Assembly (NCBI RefSeq): GCF_900476395.1
Contig: NZ_UIHB01000002.1
Location: forward strand, 837,126-901,125
From: Xanthomonas euroxanthea
GTDB lineage: Bacteria > Pseudomonadota > Gammaproteobacteria > Xanthomonadales > Xanthomonadaceae
Direction of reading: 5' to 3'
Length of the DNA stretch: 64,000 bases
Shown here: positions 19,410-28,715 of the stretch, one piece after another
How the letters are laid out: each line of letters begins with the position of its first letter
Position numbering within the stretch: the first letter of the stretch is position 1
Notes under the pieces: model-generated
Told to the model about the DNA's origin: nothing
Database searches by the model: none
What the model saw: the letters and a program-made list of their open reading frames with translations, nothing else
Position numbers and translations under genes: made by a program

Positions 19410-20828
19410 ATGACTGCCCAGCTCACCCAGGAACTGCCGGAATTTCCTACCTGGCTCAACGCCAGGCCATCCACCCTGCAGGAGCATCGCGGGCGTGCAC
19501 TGGTGTTGGCATTCGTCAATGCCAGCTCGGTGTGGTGCGCCGAGCGCTTGGCCGAGCTGGCGCACTGGCAGGCCCGCAGCCCCGGCCGGCTGCAGGTGAT
19601 CGTGGTACAGGTGCCGCGCTTTGACAGTGAACGCGAGCCGCAACGCGCACTCAAACAACTGCGCGGTCATGGTGTCAGCGCCCCCATTTTGCTCGACAGG
19701 GACTGGGAGACCTGGCGCCGTTTCGGCATCGAATCCTGGCCCACGCTGGTGCTGCTCGATGCCTACGGCCGCGAGCGACAGCGCCTGGTCGGCGTGACTG
19801 GCGATCTCGACAAGGCACTGGCCGCATTATGTGAAGGCCAGCAGCTGCCATCCGATGCCGACCTGCATGGGGTGGCCGAGCGCGATCCCGAGCCGCGCCT
19901 GGAGCTGCGGTTTCCAACCGGTCTTGCCGCCACCGAGGACCGCTTGTACATCGCCGACACCGGTCATCACCGCGTGCTCGAATGCACGCATGGTGGCCGC
20001 GTGCTGCGCCAGTTCGGTCATGGCAATGCGGACTTCATCGATGGTGGCGTCGGTGAAGCGGCGTTCCGGCGTCCGCAGGGCCTGGCGCTGGAACGCGACC
20101 AGCTGTATGTCGCCGACACCGGCAATCACGCCTTGCGTCGCATCAACCTGCGCAGCGGGCAGGTCGACACCTTGTGCGGCACCGGGCGCTCCGGCGAGCC
20201 GGTCGAGGGGCCGCTGGCGTTCGCCGGTGCCTCGGCGCTGCATTACCCGCAAGGGCTGGCGGTTGCCGACAATCAGGTGTTGATCGCCATGGCGGGCGAT
20301 AACCGCATCTGGAGCTATGACCTGGGGCGCGCCGCACTGAGCGCACGCGCCGGTACCGGCGCGCTCGAGATTCGCGATGGCAGCGGGCATCTGGCCGCGT
20401 TCGCACAGCCGGCCGGGTTGGCCGCGGTGCAGCAGGTGGCCTACGTCTGCGATGGCCTGGGTTCGTCGATCCGCACCATGCAATTGCGCGGCGATCTGGT
20501 GCAGACCCTGGTCGGCGGGCAGGGCACCTGGCAGTTCGGCGACGAGGACGGCCCGCGCGGCACGGCGCGCCTGCAGTTTCCGCAAGCCATCGCCCTGGCT
20601 ACCGATTCGCCGATGCTCTGGATTGCCGACACCGGCAACGGCCGCCTGCGCTGCCTGCGTCTGGGCGGCGGCGAACTGACTACCGTCTTGCTGCCACGCC
20701 GCCTGCATGGCCCGGCCGGGCTGGCAGTTGCCGCCGGCGCGGTATGGATTGCCGAGACCGATGCCCATGCCGTGTTGCGCTACGACCTGGCGAGCGGCGA
20801 ACTGCGCGATGTTTCGATAGAAGAATGA
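19410..20828 (+). CDS. Thioredoxin-like / NHL beta-propeller protein (NHLRC2-like)
   Basis: 472 aa. Residues 1-150 are a thioredoxin-like fold (LVLAFVNASSVWCAERL) in which the CxxC pair is reduced to one Cys (about residue 43). Residues 170-470 are NHL repeats, each with the recurring LYIADTGHHRV / LYVADTGNHAL / LWIADTGNGRL pattern, forming a six-bladed propeller. No signal peptide, so probably cytoplasmic. The architecture matches NHLRC2, of unclear function. ATG start 23 bp after the phosphatase gene; stop overlaps the uvrC start. Start is firm; role is not. Confidence 0.8.
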   Translation: MTAQLTQELPEFPTWLNARPSTLQEHRGRALVLAFVNASSVWCAERLAELAHWQARSPGRLQVIVVQVPRFDSEREPQRALKQLRGHGVSAPILLDRDWETWRRFGIESWPTLVLLDAYGRERQRLVGVTGDLDKALAALCEGQQLPSDADLHGVAERDPEPRLELRFPTGLAATEDRLYIADTGHHRVLECTHGGRVLRQFGHGNADFIDGGVGEAAFRRPQGLALERDQLYVADTGNHALRRINLRSGQVDTLCGTGRSGEPVEGPLAFAGASALHYPQGLAVADNQVLIAMAGDNRIWSYDLGRAALSARAGTGALEIRDGSGHLAAFAQPAGLAAVQQVAYVCDGLGSSIRTMQLRGDLVQTLVGGQGTWQFGDEDGPRGTARLQFPQAIALATDSPMLWIADTGNGRLRCLRLGGGELTTVLLPRRLHGPAGLAVAAGAVWIAETDAHAVLRYDLASGELRDVSIEE

Positions 20829-22681
20829 ACGCAAGGCCCCAAGCCGATTTCGATGGAAAGGCGTTTGCTGCCCAACTGAGCACTGCGCCCGGCGTCTACC
20901 GCATGTACGCGGGCGACGACACCTTGCTGTACGTCGGCAAGGCCGGTGCGTTGCGCAAGCGGGTGGGCAGCTATTTCAACGGCACGCCGAAGAATGCGCG
21001 GCTGACCTCGATGTTGTCGCAGGTCGCGCGGATGGACGTCACCGTGACCCGTAGCGAGGCCGAAGCGTTGCTGCTGGAAAACCAGCTGATCAAGTCGCTG
21101 TCGCCGCGCTACAACGTGTCGCTGCGTGACGACAAGAGTTATCCCTACGTGCTGCTGACACGCGAGCAGTGGCCGCGCATCGCCCTGCACCGTGGCCCGC
21201 GCGCCGTGCAGGGGCGCTATTTCGGCCCCTATACCGGCGTCACCGGCGTGCGCGAAACGCTGAGCCTGATGCACAAGCTGTTCAAGCTGCGCAGTTGCGA
21301 GGACAGCGTGTTCCGCAATCGCTCGCGGCCCTGCCTGCAGTATCAGATCGGTCGCTGCAGCGCGCCCTGCGTGGAGCTGGTCGCCGCTTCCGACTACGCC
21401 GAATCGGTGCGCCGCGCCACCATGTTTCTGGAAGGCAAGAGCGACCAGCTCGGCGAAGAGATCATGCACTCGATGCAGCAGGCCAGCGAAGCGCTCGAGT
21501 TCGAGCGCGCCGCGCGTCTGCGCGACCTGCTGTCCTCGCTGCGCAGCATGCAGAACCGCCAGTACGTGGACGGCCGCGCGGCGGATCTGGACGTGCTGGC
21601 CTGCGCCACGCAAGCCAGCCAGGCCTGCGTGCTGCTGCTGAGTTTTCGCGATGGCCGCAACCTGGGCACGCGCTCGTTCTTTCCCAAGACCAATGGCGAA
21701 GACAGCGCGGACGAAATCCTGGCTGCATTCGTATCGCAGTACTACGCAGAGCATTCGCCGCCGCGCGAGATCCTGCTCGATCGCGAAATTCCCGATGCCG
21801 AACTGATCGAGGCCGCACTCAGCAGCGCCGCCGAGCACAAGGTCACGTTGAAGTGGAACGTGCGCGGCGAACGTGCCGGCTACCTGCTGCTGGCCACCCG
21901 CAATGCGCAGCTGACCCTGGTCACCGAACTCACCAGCCAGAGTGCGCAGCACGCACGCAGCGAGGCACTGCGCGAGATGCTGGGGCTGGCCGAGCAGGTC
22001 AAGCGGGTGGAGTGCTTCGATATCAGTCACACCATGGGCGAGGCGACGGTGGCCTCGTGCGTGGTGTTCGATGCCAACGGGCCGGTGCGCGGCCAATACC
22101 GGCGCTTCAATATCTCCGGGATCACGCCGGGCGATGACTACGCCGCGATGCGTCAGGCCATCGAACGGCGCTTTCGCCGCGCTGTGGAAGAAAACGGTGT
22201 GCTGCCGGATGTGCTGCTGATCGACGGCGGTGCCGGTCAGCTGGCGCAGGCCAAGGGCGCGCTGGCCGATCTGGGCATCGAGAACGTGCTGCTGGTCGGC
22301 GTGGCCAAGGGCGAGGAGCGCAGGGCAGGGCATGAAGCGCTGATCATGGCCGACGGCTGCGAGCTGCGGCCGGGCGCGGCATCGCCGGCACTGCAGTTCA
22401 TCCAGCAGGTGCGCGACGAAGCGCACCGTTTTGCGATCACCGGTCACCGTGGCCGTCGCCAGAAGGCGCGCATGACCAGCAAGCTCGAGGATATCCCCGG
22501 CATCGGTCCGCGCCGGCGCGCGAGCCTGCTCAAGCATTTCGGCGGCCTGGTCGGGCTCAAGGCCGCCGGCGAGGCCGAGATTGCGCGGGTGGAGGGCGTC
22601 AATGCCGCACTTGCCGCGCGAATCTACGCTAACCTGCACGGGCTGGCGCTTCCCGATGCGGCAGGCGAGTCGAGTCCGTAA
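20825..22681 (+). CDS. uvrC: Excinuclease ABC subunit C
   Basis: Makes the dual incisions of nucleotide excision repair. 618 aa. N-terminal GIY-YIG nuclease (APGVYRMYAGDDTLLYVGKA), UVR motif near residue 210 (EALEFERAARLRDLL), RNase H-like nuclease domain (CFDISHTMGEATVAS, LIDGGAGQL), and C-terminal helix-hairpin-helix (IPGIGPRRRASLLKHFGG). ATG overlaps the previous stop; the stop overlaps pgsA by one base (TAATG). Confidence 0.96.
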   Translation: MNARPQADFDGKAFAAQLSTAPGVYRMYAGDDTLLYVGKAGALRKRVGSYFNGTPKNARLTSMLSQVARMDVTVTRSEAEALLLENQLIKSLSPRYNVSLRDDKSYPYVLLTREQWPRIALHRGPRAVQGRYFGPYTGVTGVRETLSLMHKLFKLRSCEDSVFRNRSRPCLQYQIGRCSAPCVELVAASDYAESVRRATMFLEGKSDQLGEEIMHSMQQASEALEFERAARLRDLLSSLRSMQNRQYVDGRAADLDVLACATQASQACVLLLSFRDGRNLGTRSFFPKTNGEDSADEILAAFVSQYYAEHSPPREILLDREIPDAELIEAALSSAAEHKVTLKWNVRGERAGYLLLATRNAQLTLVTELTSQSAQHARSEALREMLGLAEQVKRVECFDISHTMGEATVASCVVFDANGPVRGQYRRFNISGITPGDDYAAMRQAIERRFRRAVEENGVLPDVLLIDGGAGQLAQAKGALADLGIENVLLVGVAKGEERRAGHEALIMADGCELRPGAASPALQFIQQVRDEAHRFAITGHRGRRQKARMTSKLEDIPGIGPRRRASLLKHFGGLVGLKAAGEAEIARVEGVNAALAARIYANLHGLALPDAAGESSP

Positions 22682-23313
22682 TGAAGTTGACCATCCCCAC
22701 GTGGCTGACACTGCTGAGGATCGTGATGATCCCGGTGTTGGTCGTGGTGTTCTACCTGCCGTACACCTGGACCAATTTCGCGTCCGCCGGCGTGTTCGCG
22801 CTGGCCGCCATCACCGACTGGCTGGATGGCTGGGTCGCGCGGCGTTATCACCAGTATTCGGCCTTCGGTGCATTCCTGGACCCGGTGGCCGACAAGTTGA
22901 TGGTCGCGGTGGCATTGTTCCTGATCGTGCAGGGCCACCCCACGCCGTGGATGGCGTTCTGGGCGGCGGTCATCGTCGGACGTGAAATCGCGGTGTCGGC
23001 GTTGCGGGAATGGATGGCCGAGATCGGCCAGCGCGCCAAGGTGCGGGTGGCGGTGATCGGCAAGGTCAAAACCACCGCGCAGATGGTCGCGCTGCTCTGC
23101 CTGCTGTATTCGGTCACGCCGGGGCAGATGCCCACGCACGAAATCTGGTTCGGCAACCTGATCTTCCGCGCCGGTTACTGGACGCTGGCGATCGCCGCGC
23201 TGCTGACGTTGTGGTCGGGTTTCCAGTACCTGCAGGCCGCCTGGCCGAGCCTGCGTGCCGACGAAAAAGCCGCGATCACCAGCAAACCGAAAAAAGTCGA
23301 AAGCAATAGTTGA
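22681..23313 (+). CDS. pgsA: CDP-diacylglycerol-glycerol-3-phosphate 3-phosphatidyltransferase
   Basis: Makes phosphatidylglycerophosphate, the committed step to phosphatidylglycerol and cardiolipin; integral inner-membrane enzyme. 210 aa. The CDP-alcohol phosphotransferase motif is complete: DWLDGWVARR then GAFLDPVADK. uvrC-pgsA followed by tRNA-Gly is a conserved gammaproteobacterial order. Its stop codon overlaps the -35 box of the tRNA promoter. Confidence 0.95.
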   Translation: MKLTIPTWLTLLRIVMIPVLVVVFYLPYTWTNFASAGVFALAAITDWLDGWVARRYHQYSAFGAFLDPVADKLMVAVALFLIVQGHPTPWMAFWAAVIVGREIAVSALREWMAEIGQRAKVRVAVIGKVKTTAQMVALLCLLYSVTPGQMPTHEIWFGNLIFRAGYWTLAIAALLTLWSGFQYLQAAWPSLRADEKAAITSKPKKVESNS

Positions 23314-23337
23314 CAGCGATGCTGTTCGCTGTAGAAT
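23310..23337 (+). promoter_or_regulatory. Sigma-70 promoter of the tRNA cluster
   Basis: TTGACA (23310-23315) and TAGAAT (23332-23337) with a 16-bp spacer, 12 bp before tRNA-Gly. The -35 box overlaps the pgsA stop codon. Confidence 0.75.
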
Positions 23338-23349
23338 TTCGCCTCCCAA

Positions 23350-23425
<76 letters not shown>

Positions 23426-23493
23426 GATGTAGACAAGGCCCCTTGCCCGAGGTCTCGTTGTTTCAAGGCAGGATGCCTTGGGTTTGATGTTTC

Positions 23494-23567
23494 GGCCTGG
23501 TGGTAGAGTGGTTATGCAGCGGACTGCAAATCCGCGTACGCCGGTTCAATTCCGGCCCAGGCCTCCA
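23494..23567 (+). tRNA. tRNA-Cys (GCA)
   Basis: 74 nt. Acceptor GGCCTGG pairs with the 3' CCAGGCC; anticodon stem GCGGA/TCCGC with loop CTGCAAA gives GCA; encoded CCA. Lies between two identical tRNA-Gly copies. Confidence 0.96.
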
Positions 23568-23647
23568 CATTGCATGCGTTTTTCATGCGTCGGCAACGAC
23601 GACAGGACTGGCGCAACGAAGTAACAAGCTGTACAATTTTGCTCCAC

Positions 23648-23723
<76 letters not shown>

Positions 23724-23730
23724 AATTCAG

Positions 23731-23764
23731 GCCCCGGATATCAAGCGATATCCGGGGCTTTTTA
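23731..23764 (+). terminator. Rho-independent terminator of the tRNA cluster
   Basis: Perfect 12-bp stem GCCCCGGATATC / GATATCCGGGGC with a 4-nt loop, followed by TTTTTATT. Textbook intrinsic terminator 7 bp after tRNA-Gly copy 2. Confidence 0.92.
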
Positions 23765-24074
23765 TTGGTTGATCGTCTGGTACGCAGAAGCGCGCAGCTC
23801 CATCTCGTTCAACGCAGTTTCGCATCACTGTCGACGTGGGCCGTGGCGTCGATCCATGGTCTGCTCACGATCTTCCACGTCGGGCCGGGATGCATATGCA
23901 TTGACGCCTGCGATCATTTTCGGGGGCAGGGAGCTGCCTGAGGGCGCGCAATACATTGCCCAAGCACGACGCACAGGTGTGACTGATCGCCATGCGACAT
24001 GGCTGCAACAACGCAACTGGGGAGACTTGTCGGTGCGTGCATGGCGTTGCGCGATTCGCAACGCGATAAGCGTG
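23765..24074. other. Non-coding stretch between tRNA terminator and tRNA-Leu
   Basis: 310 bp with no supported gene. Open frames here have no start context or family motif. I see no repeat or regulatory element beyond the 3' flank of tRNA-Leu. Confidence 0.5.
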
Positions 24075-24158
24075 TGCCCGGGGCGGGAATCGAACCCGCA
24101 TAGCCTTGCAGCTGAGGGATTTTAAGTCCCTTGCGTCTACCAGTTTCGCCACCCGGGC
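24075..24158 (-). tRNA. tRNA-Leu (TAA)
   Basis: 84 nt, type II tRNA with a long variable arm. Acceptor GCCCGGG/CCCGGGC, anticodon stem AGGGA/TCCCT with loop CTTAAAA giving TAA, T-loop TTCGATT. The bases after the discriminator A read CAC, so CCA must be added after transcription, unlike the three tRNAs upstream. Confidence 0.93.
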
Positions 24159-24300
24159 ATTGCGATAGCGTGCCTGATTGCGCGCCGATTGTGAATCGCC
24201 GCGTCGCAGGCGCGCCGCACTGATGGCCCGATGGTCGGCTGCGCTATGCTGCCACCGCGCAGGCGCGCAGCAACCGGCTGCGCACGATTGAAGGAACCGC

Positions 24301-25593
24301 ATGTCCAGCACCACGTTACTCGCTCCGCAGCAGGCCCGCATCGCCGTGATCGGGCTGGGCTATGTCGGCCTGCCGCTGGCCGTCGCCTTCGGCGAACAGC
24401 GCGACACCTTGGGCTTCGACATCGATGCGCAACGGGTCGGGCAATTGCGCGATGGCCATGACGCCACGCTGGAGCTGGACGACACCGAGCTGGCCGCCGC
24501 CACCCGCCTGCGCTACACCGCCAACGCTGCGGACCTGGCCGCGTGCAGCATCTTCATCGTCACCGTGCCGACGCCGATCGACAGCTTCGAGCAGCCCGAC
24601 CTGGAACCGCTGCGCAGTGCCACCACGCTGATCGCCGCCGCGCTCAAACCCGGCGACCTGGTGATTTACGAATCCACCGTCTACCCGGGCACCACCGAAG
24701 AAGTCTGCGTGCCCTTGCTCGAAGCTGCCTCGGGTTTGCGCTTCAACGACGACTTCTTCTGTGGCTACAGCCCTGAGCGCGTCAATCCGGGAGACCGCCA
24801 GCGGCGCCTGCGCGATATCCGCAAGATCACTTCCGGCTCCACCGCCGAAGCCGCCGATGCGGTCGACGCCTTGTATGCCGGCATCATCACCGCCGGCACC
24901 TGGCGGGCGCCATCGATGCGCGTGGCCGAGGCCGCCAAGGTGGTCGAAAACATCCAGCGCGACGTCAACATTGCGCTGGTCAACGAGTTGGCGTTGATCT
25001 TCGACAAGCTGGGCATCGACACATTGGATGTGCTGGAGGCGGCCGGAACCAAATGGAATTTCCTGCCGTTCCGGCCCGGCCTGGTCGGTGGCCACTGCAT
25101 CGGGGTGGATCCGTATTACCTGATGCACAAGTCCGAAAGCGTGGGCTATCACCCGGACCTGATCCACACCGCGCGCCAGGTCAACAACCGCGTCGGCCGG
25201 CACGTGGCCGAGCGTGTCTGCGGCATGCTGGCCACGCGTGGCGTGGTGCTTGCGCAGGCGAGGGTGCTGGTGCTGGGCGCCACCTTCAAGGAGAACTGCC
25301 CGGACCTGCGCAACAGCCGGGCGCTGGAACTGGTGCAGCTGCTGCAAGCTGCGGGCGTGCAGGTCGATACCTGCGACCCGTGGGCCGACCCCGCAGAAGC
25401 GCTGCATCATGCCGGCGTGCGGTTGTGCGCGCTTGCGGACGAGGGTGCCTACGACGCCGTGGTGCTGGCAGTGGCGCATGCGCAATACCGCGACTACGAC
25501 GCGCAGCGCATCGCAGCGCTGGGCAAACCCGGTGCGGTGATCTATGACGTCAAATCGGTATGGCCGCGCGATGCGGTCAGCGATCGCCTGTAG
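24301..25593 (+). CDS. tviB: UDP-N-acetylhexosamine C6 dehydrogenase, TviB/VipA type
   Basis: Oxidises C6 of a UDP-N-acetylhexosamine to the uronic acid for surface polysaccharide. 430 aa. IAVIGLGYVGLPLA binds NAD; YSPERVNPGD and KWNFLPFRPGLVGGHCIG carry the substrate site and catalytic Cys; FKENCPDLRNSR is in the C-terminal domain. These segments match TviB of the Vi antigen pathway better than Ugd or AlgD. No other polysaccharide gene is adjacent. The 3' end overlaps the convergent flavoprotein gene by 17 bp. Confidence 0.88.
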   Translation: MSSTTLLAPQQARIAVIGLGYVGLPLAVAFGEQRDTLGFDIDAQRVGQLRDGHDATLELDDTELAAATRLRYTANAADLAACSIFIVTVPTPIDSFEQPDLEPLRSATTLIAAALKPGDLVIYESTVYPGTTEEVCVPLLEAASGLRFNDDFFCGYSPERVNPGDRQRRLRDIRKITSGSTAEAADAVDALYAGIITAGTWRAPSMRVAEAAKVVENIQRDVNIALVNELALIFDKLGIDTLDVLEAAGTKWNFLPFRPGLVGGHCIGVDPYYLMHKSESVGYHPDLIHTARQVNNRVGRHVAERVCGMLATRGVVLAQARVLVLGATFKENCPDLRNSRALELVQLLQAAGVQVDTCDPWADPAEALHHAGVRLCALADEGAYDAVVLAVAHAQYRDYDAQRIAALGKPGAVIYDVKSVWPRDAVSDRL

Positions 25594-26839
25594 CGCGGTC
25601 GCCCGGTCGCTGCAGCCACTGCACCGCGCCATGCGCGGCACGTAATCCGCTGGCAAAGCAGGCAGTCAGTAGATAGCCACCGGTCGGTGCTTCCCAGTCG
25701 AGCATTTCGCCGGCACAGAACACGCCGGGGTGCGCGCGCGCCATCAGTTGCGCATCCAGCGCCTCCAGCTGCACACCACCGGCCGAGCTGATTGCCTCGG
25801 CAAGCGGGCGCGGTCGCAGCAGACGTAGCGGCAATCGCTTGAGCGTGCGCGCTGCCAGCGCAGGATCGTCGCCCGCCTGCTTGCCCAGATGTTCGTAGAG
25901 CAAGGCGGCCTTGACGCCATCGATGCCGAGCTGACGGCGCAGATGCTCGCTGAAGCTGCGTCCCTTGCGCGGTTTTTCCAGCTCGGCGTTGACGCGTTCC
26001 AGCGTGCGCCCGGGCAGCAGGTCCAGCACCAGCTCCGCCACGCCATCCGCATCGATCTGCGCGCGAAGATCCGCAGCCAACGCATAGATCAGGCTGCCCT
26101 CGATGCCGGTGGACGTCGCCACGCACTCGCCCTGCAACTGATGCGGTGTGCTGTGGCGGTCCTGCCAGTGCGCAACCACGGGTTTGAGTGGCGCACCGGC
26201 ATGTCGCTGCACGAAATGCGCACTCCAGGCGATGTCGAAGCCGCAGTTGGCCGGTACCAGCGGTGCCACCGCAATGCCGCGTTCCTGCAGCACCGGTTGC
26301 CAAAGACCATCGGAACCGAGCTGCGGCCAGCTGCCGCCACCGAGCGCCAGCACCACGGCATCTGCAGTGCGTTCGACGTCGCCGGTGGGCGAGTGGAAGC
26401 GCAACGCGCCGTCATCGCTCCAGCCAAGCCAGCGATGCTGCATATGAAATGCCACACCCTGTTCCTTGAGTCGGCGCACCCAGCCGCGCAACAACGGTGC
26501 GGCCTTGCGATCCATCGGGAACACGCGTCCGGAACTGCCGACGTAGGTTTCCACGCCCAGGTCGCGCGCCCAAGCACGCAGCGCGTCTGCATCGAACGCC
26601 TGCAGCCACGAGGCGACCGCCTCGGTGCGCTCGCGATAGCGCTGCGCAAACACCGGCATCGGATCGGAGTGGGTGAGGTTCAGCCCGCCCTTGCCGGCAA
26701 TCAGGAACTTGCGTCCCACCGACCCCTTGGCTTCGTACAGGTCGACCGCCAGGCCCGCCGCACACGCCGCTTCTGCAGCCATCAGACCGGCCGGCCCACC
26801 ACCGATCACCGCCAGCCGCCGCTTGCTCGCATCCGTCAT
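25577..26839 (-). CDS. FAD-dependent HI0933/BaiN-like flavoprotein (TIGR03862 type)
   Basis: 420 aa. N-terminal dinucleotide motif AVIGGGPAGLMAAE, then VGRKFLIAGKGGLNLTH, the family signature of HI0933-like flavoproteins, and a C-terminal FAD contact GVFCAGEMLDWEAPTGGYLL. The physiological substrate is not known; relatives include the bile-acid reductase BaiN. Followed 11 bp downstream of its start by the FKBP gene end on the same strand, so FKBP is downstream to none of its products; the two may be co-transcribed from the FKBP promoter. Confidence 0.85.
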   Translation of the reverse strand: MTDASKRRLAVIGGGPAGLMAAEAACAAGLAVDLYEAKGSVGRKFLIAGKGGLNLTHSDPMPVFAQRYRERTEAVASWLQAFDADALRAWARDLGVETYVGSSGRVFPMDRKAAPLLRGWVRRLKEQGVAFHMQHRWLGWSDDGALRFHSPTGDVERTADAVVLALGGGSWPQLGSDGLWQPVLQERGIAVAPLVPANCGFDIAWSAHFVQRHAGAPLKPVVAHWQDRHSTPHQLQGECVATSTGIEGSLIYALAADLRAQIDADGVAELVLDLLPGRTLERVNAELEKPRKGRSFSEHLRRQLGIDGVKAALLYEHLGKQAGDDPALAARTLKRLPLRLLRPRPLAEAISSAGGVQLEALDAQLMARAHPGVFCAGEMLDWEAPTGGYLLTACFASGLRAAHGAVQWLQRPGDRATGDR

Positions 26840-26850
26840 TGTTCGGACCT

Positions 26851-27282
26851 TCAGCGCGGCTGCACGCCAAGCAATTCCACGTCGAACACCAGCGACGCGC
26901 CGGGCGGAATCACCCCGCCTGCACCGTTGTCGCCATAGCCGTACTCGGGCGGAATCATCAGGGTACGCTTGCCGCCCACGCGCATGCCGGCCACGCCCTC
27001 GTCCCAGCCGCGGATCACCTGACGGCCGCCCAGCGCGAACTGGAATGGCTCGGCGCGATCAAGCGAGCTGTCGAACTTCTTGCCGTGCTTGTCGGCGGCT
27101 TTTTCGTCGTACAGCCAGCCGGTGTAGTGCACGGTGACCATCGCGCCCGGCGTGGCTTCGGCACCGGTACCGACGTTGCGGTCGATCCGCTCGAACGCGG
27201 CGATGGTGCCGCCGGACGGCGGCAGGGCGGGCGTACAGGCTGCGAGCAGCAGGGCAGCACAAAGCGTCAACAGAAGGCGCAT
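26851..27282 (-). CDS. FKBP-type peptidyl-prolyl isomerase lipoprotein
   Basis: 143 aa from the ATG giving [22 protein letters not shown] is a lipobox, so the mature protein should be anchored in the outer or inner membrane facing the periplasm. The rest is one FKBP domain ([38 protein letters not shown]). A frame extending 30 codons upstream is not used because it would bury the signal peptide. Its end is 11 bp before the flavoprotein start on the same strand. Confidence 0.92.
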   Translation of the reverse strand: MRLLLTLCAALLLAACTPALPPSGGTIAAFERIDRNVGTGAEATPGAMVTVHYTGWLYDEKAADKHGKKFDSSLDRAEPFQFALGGRQVIRGWDEGVAGMRVGGKRTLMIPPEYGYGDNGAGGVIPPGASLVFDVELLGVQPR

Positions 27283-27343
27283 GGGAGGGTCCGGCAAGGG
27301 AAGTGCGCCATTATCGCACCCGGCTCCCGGTATCATCGCGCCC

Positions 27344-27709
27344 ATGGCCAAGCTGCTGCTCAATCTGCGCAATGTTCCCGATGACGAGGCCGACGAGGTA
27401 CGGGCGCTGATGCGCGAGCATCTCGTGCCGATCTACGAAACCCGGCCCAGTAACTGGGGCATTTCCGCCGGTGGCATCTGGCTCAGCGACGATGCCGATT
27501 ACCCGCGCGCCAAGGCGGCGATGGATGCGTACCAGGCGCAGCGGGGTGCCCTCGCGCGCGCACAACGCCAGGATGCGCTCGCTGCCGGCACCGCTGAAAC
27601 CTTCGGCGCGCTGCTGCGCAAGCGCCCGCTGTTCGTGATTACCACGTTGATCGGCATGCTGGTTGTCGCCTCGCTGGTGCTGCTGCCGTTCCTGCTGCTG
27701 CGCGGCTGA
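27344..27709 (+). CDS. DUF6164-like small membrane protein
   Basis: 121 aa: [20 protein letters not shown] opens a short soluble domain, followed by a coiled stretch and a single C-terminal helix (residues 96-118, [20 protein letters not shown]). It appears to be the conserved Xanthomonadaceae DUF6164 family; function unknown. Divergent from the FKBP gene with only 61 bp between starts, and 35 bp before trhO. Confidence 0.78.
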   Translation: MAKLLLNLRNVPDDEADEVRALMREHLVPIYETRPSNWGISAGGIWLSDDADYPRAKAAMDAYQAQRGALARAQRQDALAAGTAETFGALLRKRPLFVITTLIGMLVVASLVLLPFLLLRG

Positions 27710-27744
27710 TCGCACCTTTGGCCGCATCGGCTTAAAATGGCCGC

Positions 27745-28506
27745 ATGATCACCAATACAGCTGCCTACCAGTTCGTCACCATCCAGGATCCGCAGTCGCT
27801 CGCCGACAGCGTCCTCGCGCAGGCCGGGCAGCAGGCCTTGAAAGGATCGGTGCTGGTGGCCGGAGAGGGGATCAACCTGTTTCTGGCCGGCGAAGCGGAA
27901 CAGGTCGGCACGTTCTACGCGTGGCTGCAGGCCGATCCGCGCTTTGCACAGATGCGCATCAAGTACAGCCTGAGCGCGTCGCAGCCGTTTGCGCGGCTCA
28001 AGGTGAAGGTCAAGCCGGAGATCATCAGCTTCCGCCGCGACGATGCCTCGCCGCTGCAGGGCCGTGCGCCGGCAGTGACGCCCGCCACGCTGCGCGCGTG
28101 GATGCAGGAAGGACGCGACGATCGCGGCCGCCCGTTGGTGCTGCTGGACACGCGCAATGCCCAGGAAGTGGCGTATGGCACGTTCCAGGGAGCGTTGACG
28201 CTGCCGATCGACAAGTTCACCGACTTGCCGGCTGCGCTGGAACCGCATCGCGCTGCATTGGCCGATGCCACCGTGGTCAGCTTCTGCACCGGCGGCATCC
28301 GGTGCGAGAAAGCTGCGCTGTGGATGCAGGCCGACGGCATGGACAACGTGCTGCAGCTCGAAGGCGGCATCCTCGGCTACTTCGAGGAGGTCGGCGGCGA
28401 AGGCTACGACGGCCGCTGCTTCGTGTTCGACGAGCGCGTTGCACTCGATGCGCAACTGCGCCCCCTGGTGGACGCCGAGCGCAGCACCGAAGCAGGAAAA
28501 ATCTGA
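27745..28506 (+). CDS. trhO: tRNA uridine(34) hydroxylase / rhodanese-domain protein
   Basis: Prephenate-independent enzyme forming 5-hydroxyuridine at tRNA position 34. 253 aa. The N-terminal UPF0176 domain contains GEGINLFLAG, and the rhodanese domain the Cys loop CTGGIRCEKA. Slightly shorter than E. coli TrhO (350), lacking the extra C-terminal zinc-type region; related short forms are common. ATG start 35 bp after the DUF6164 gene. Confidence 0.88.
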   Translation: MITNTAAYQFVTIQDPQSLADSVLAQAGQQALKGSVLVAGEGINLFLAGEAEQVGTFYAWLQADPRFAQMRIKYSLSASQPFARLKVKVKPEIISFRRDDASPLQGRAPAVTPATLRAWMQEGRDDRGRPLVLLDTRNAQEVAYGTFQGALTLPIDKFTDLPAALEPHRAALADATVVSFCTGGIRCEKAALWMQADGMDNVLQLEGGILGYFEEVGGEGYDGRCFVFDERVALDAQLRPLVDAERSTEAGKI

Positions 28507-28715
28507 CCGGGGGCGAGTGAATTGCCCGATGTTCGCGCATTGGGGGCGCTCGCATCATCCGATCACGCCGCGATCGTGCATTCAATGCCTGCCATGACAC
28601 GCGGCGGCAGAGTGCGTCGCATTCTTACTCAAATGTAATACGTCGCATCGAGCTTGCCCTGAATTATTCACGGAGATAGGCTGCATCAGCCAGCCGCACA
28701 GCGAGGACAACAAGG

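Noticed and set aside
20780-22711. 643-codon minus-strand frame
   Set aside because: Antisense of uvrC, no motif, start without Shine-Dalgarno.
24301-25593. Reading the sugar-nucleotide dehydrogenase as UDP-glucose 6-dehydrogenase (ugd)
   Set aside because: Internal segments (NPGDRQRRL, KWNFLPFRPG, FKENCPDLRN) match TviB/WbpO-type N-acetylhexosamine dehydrogenases better.
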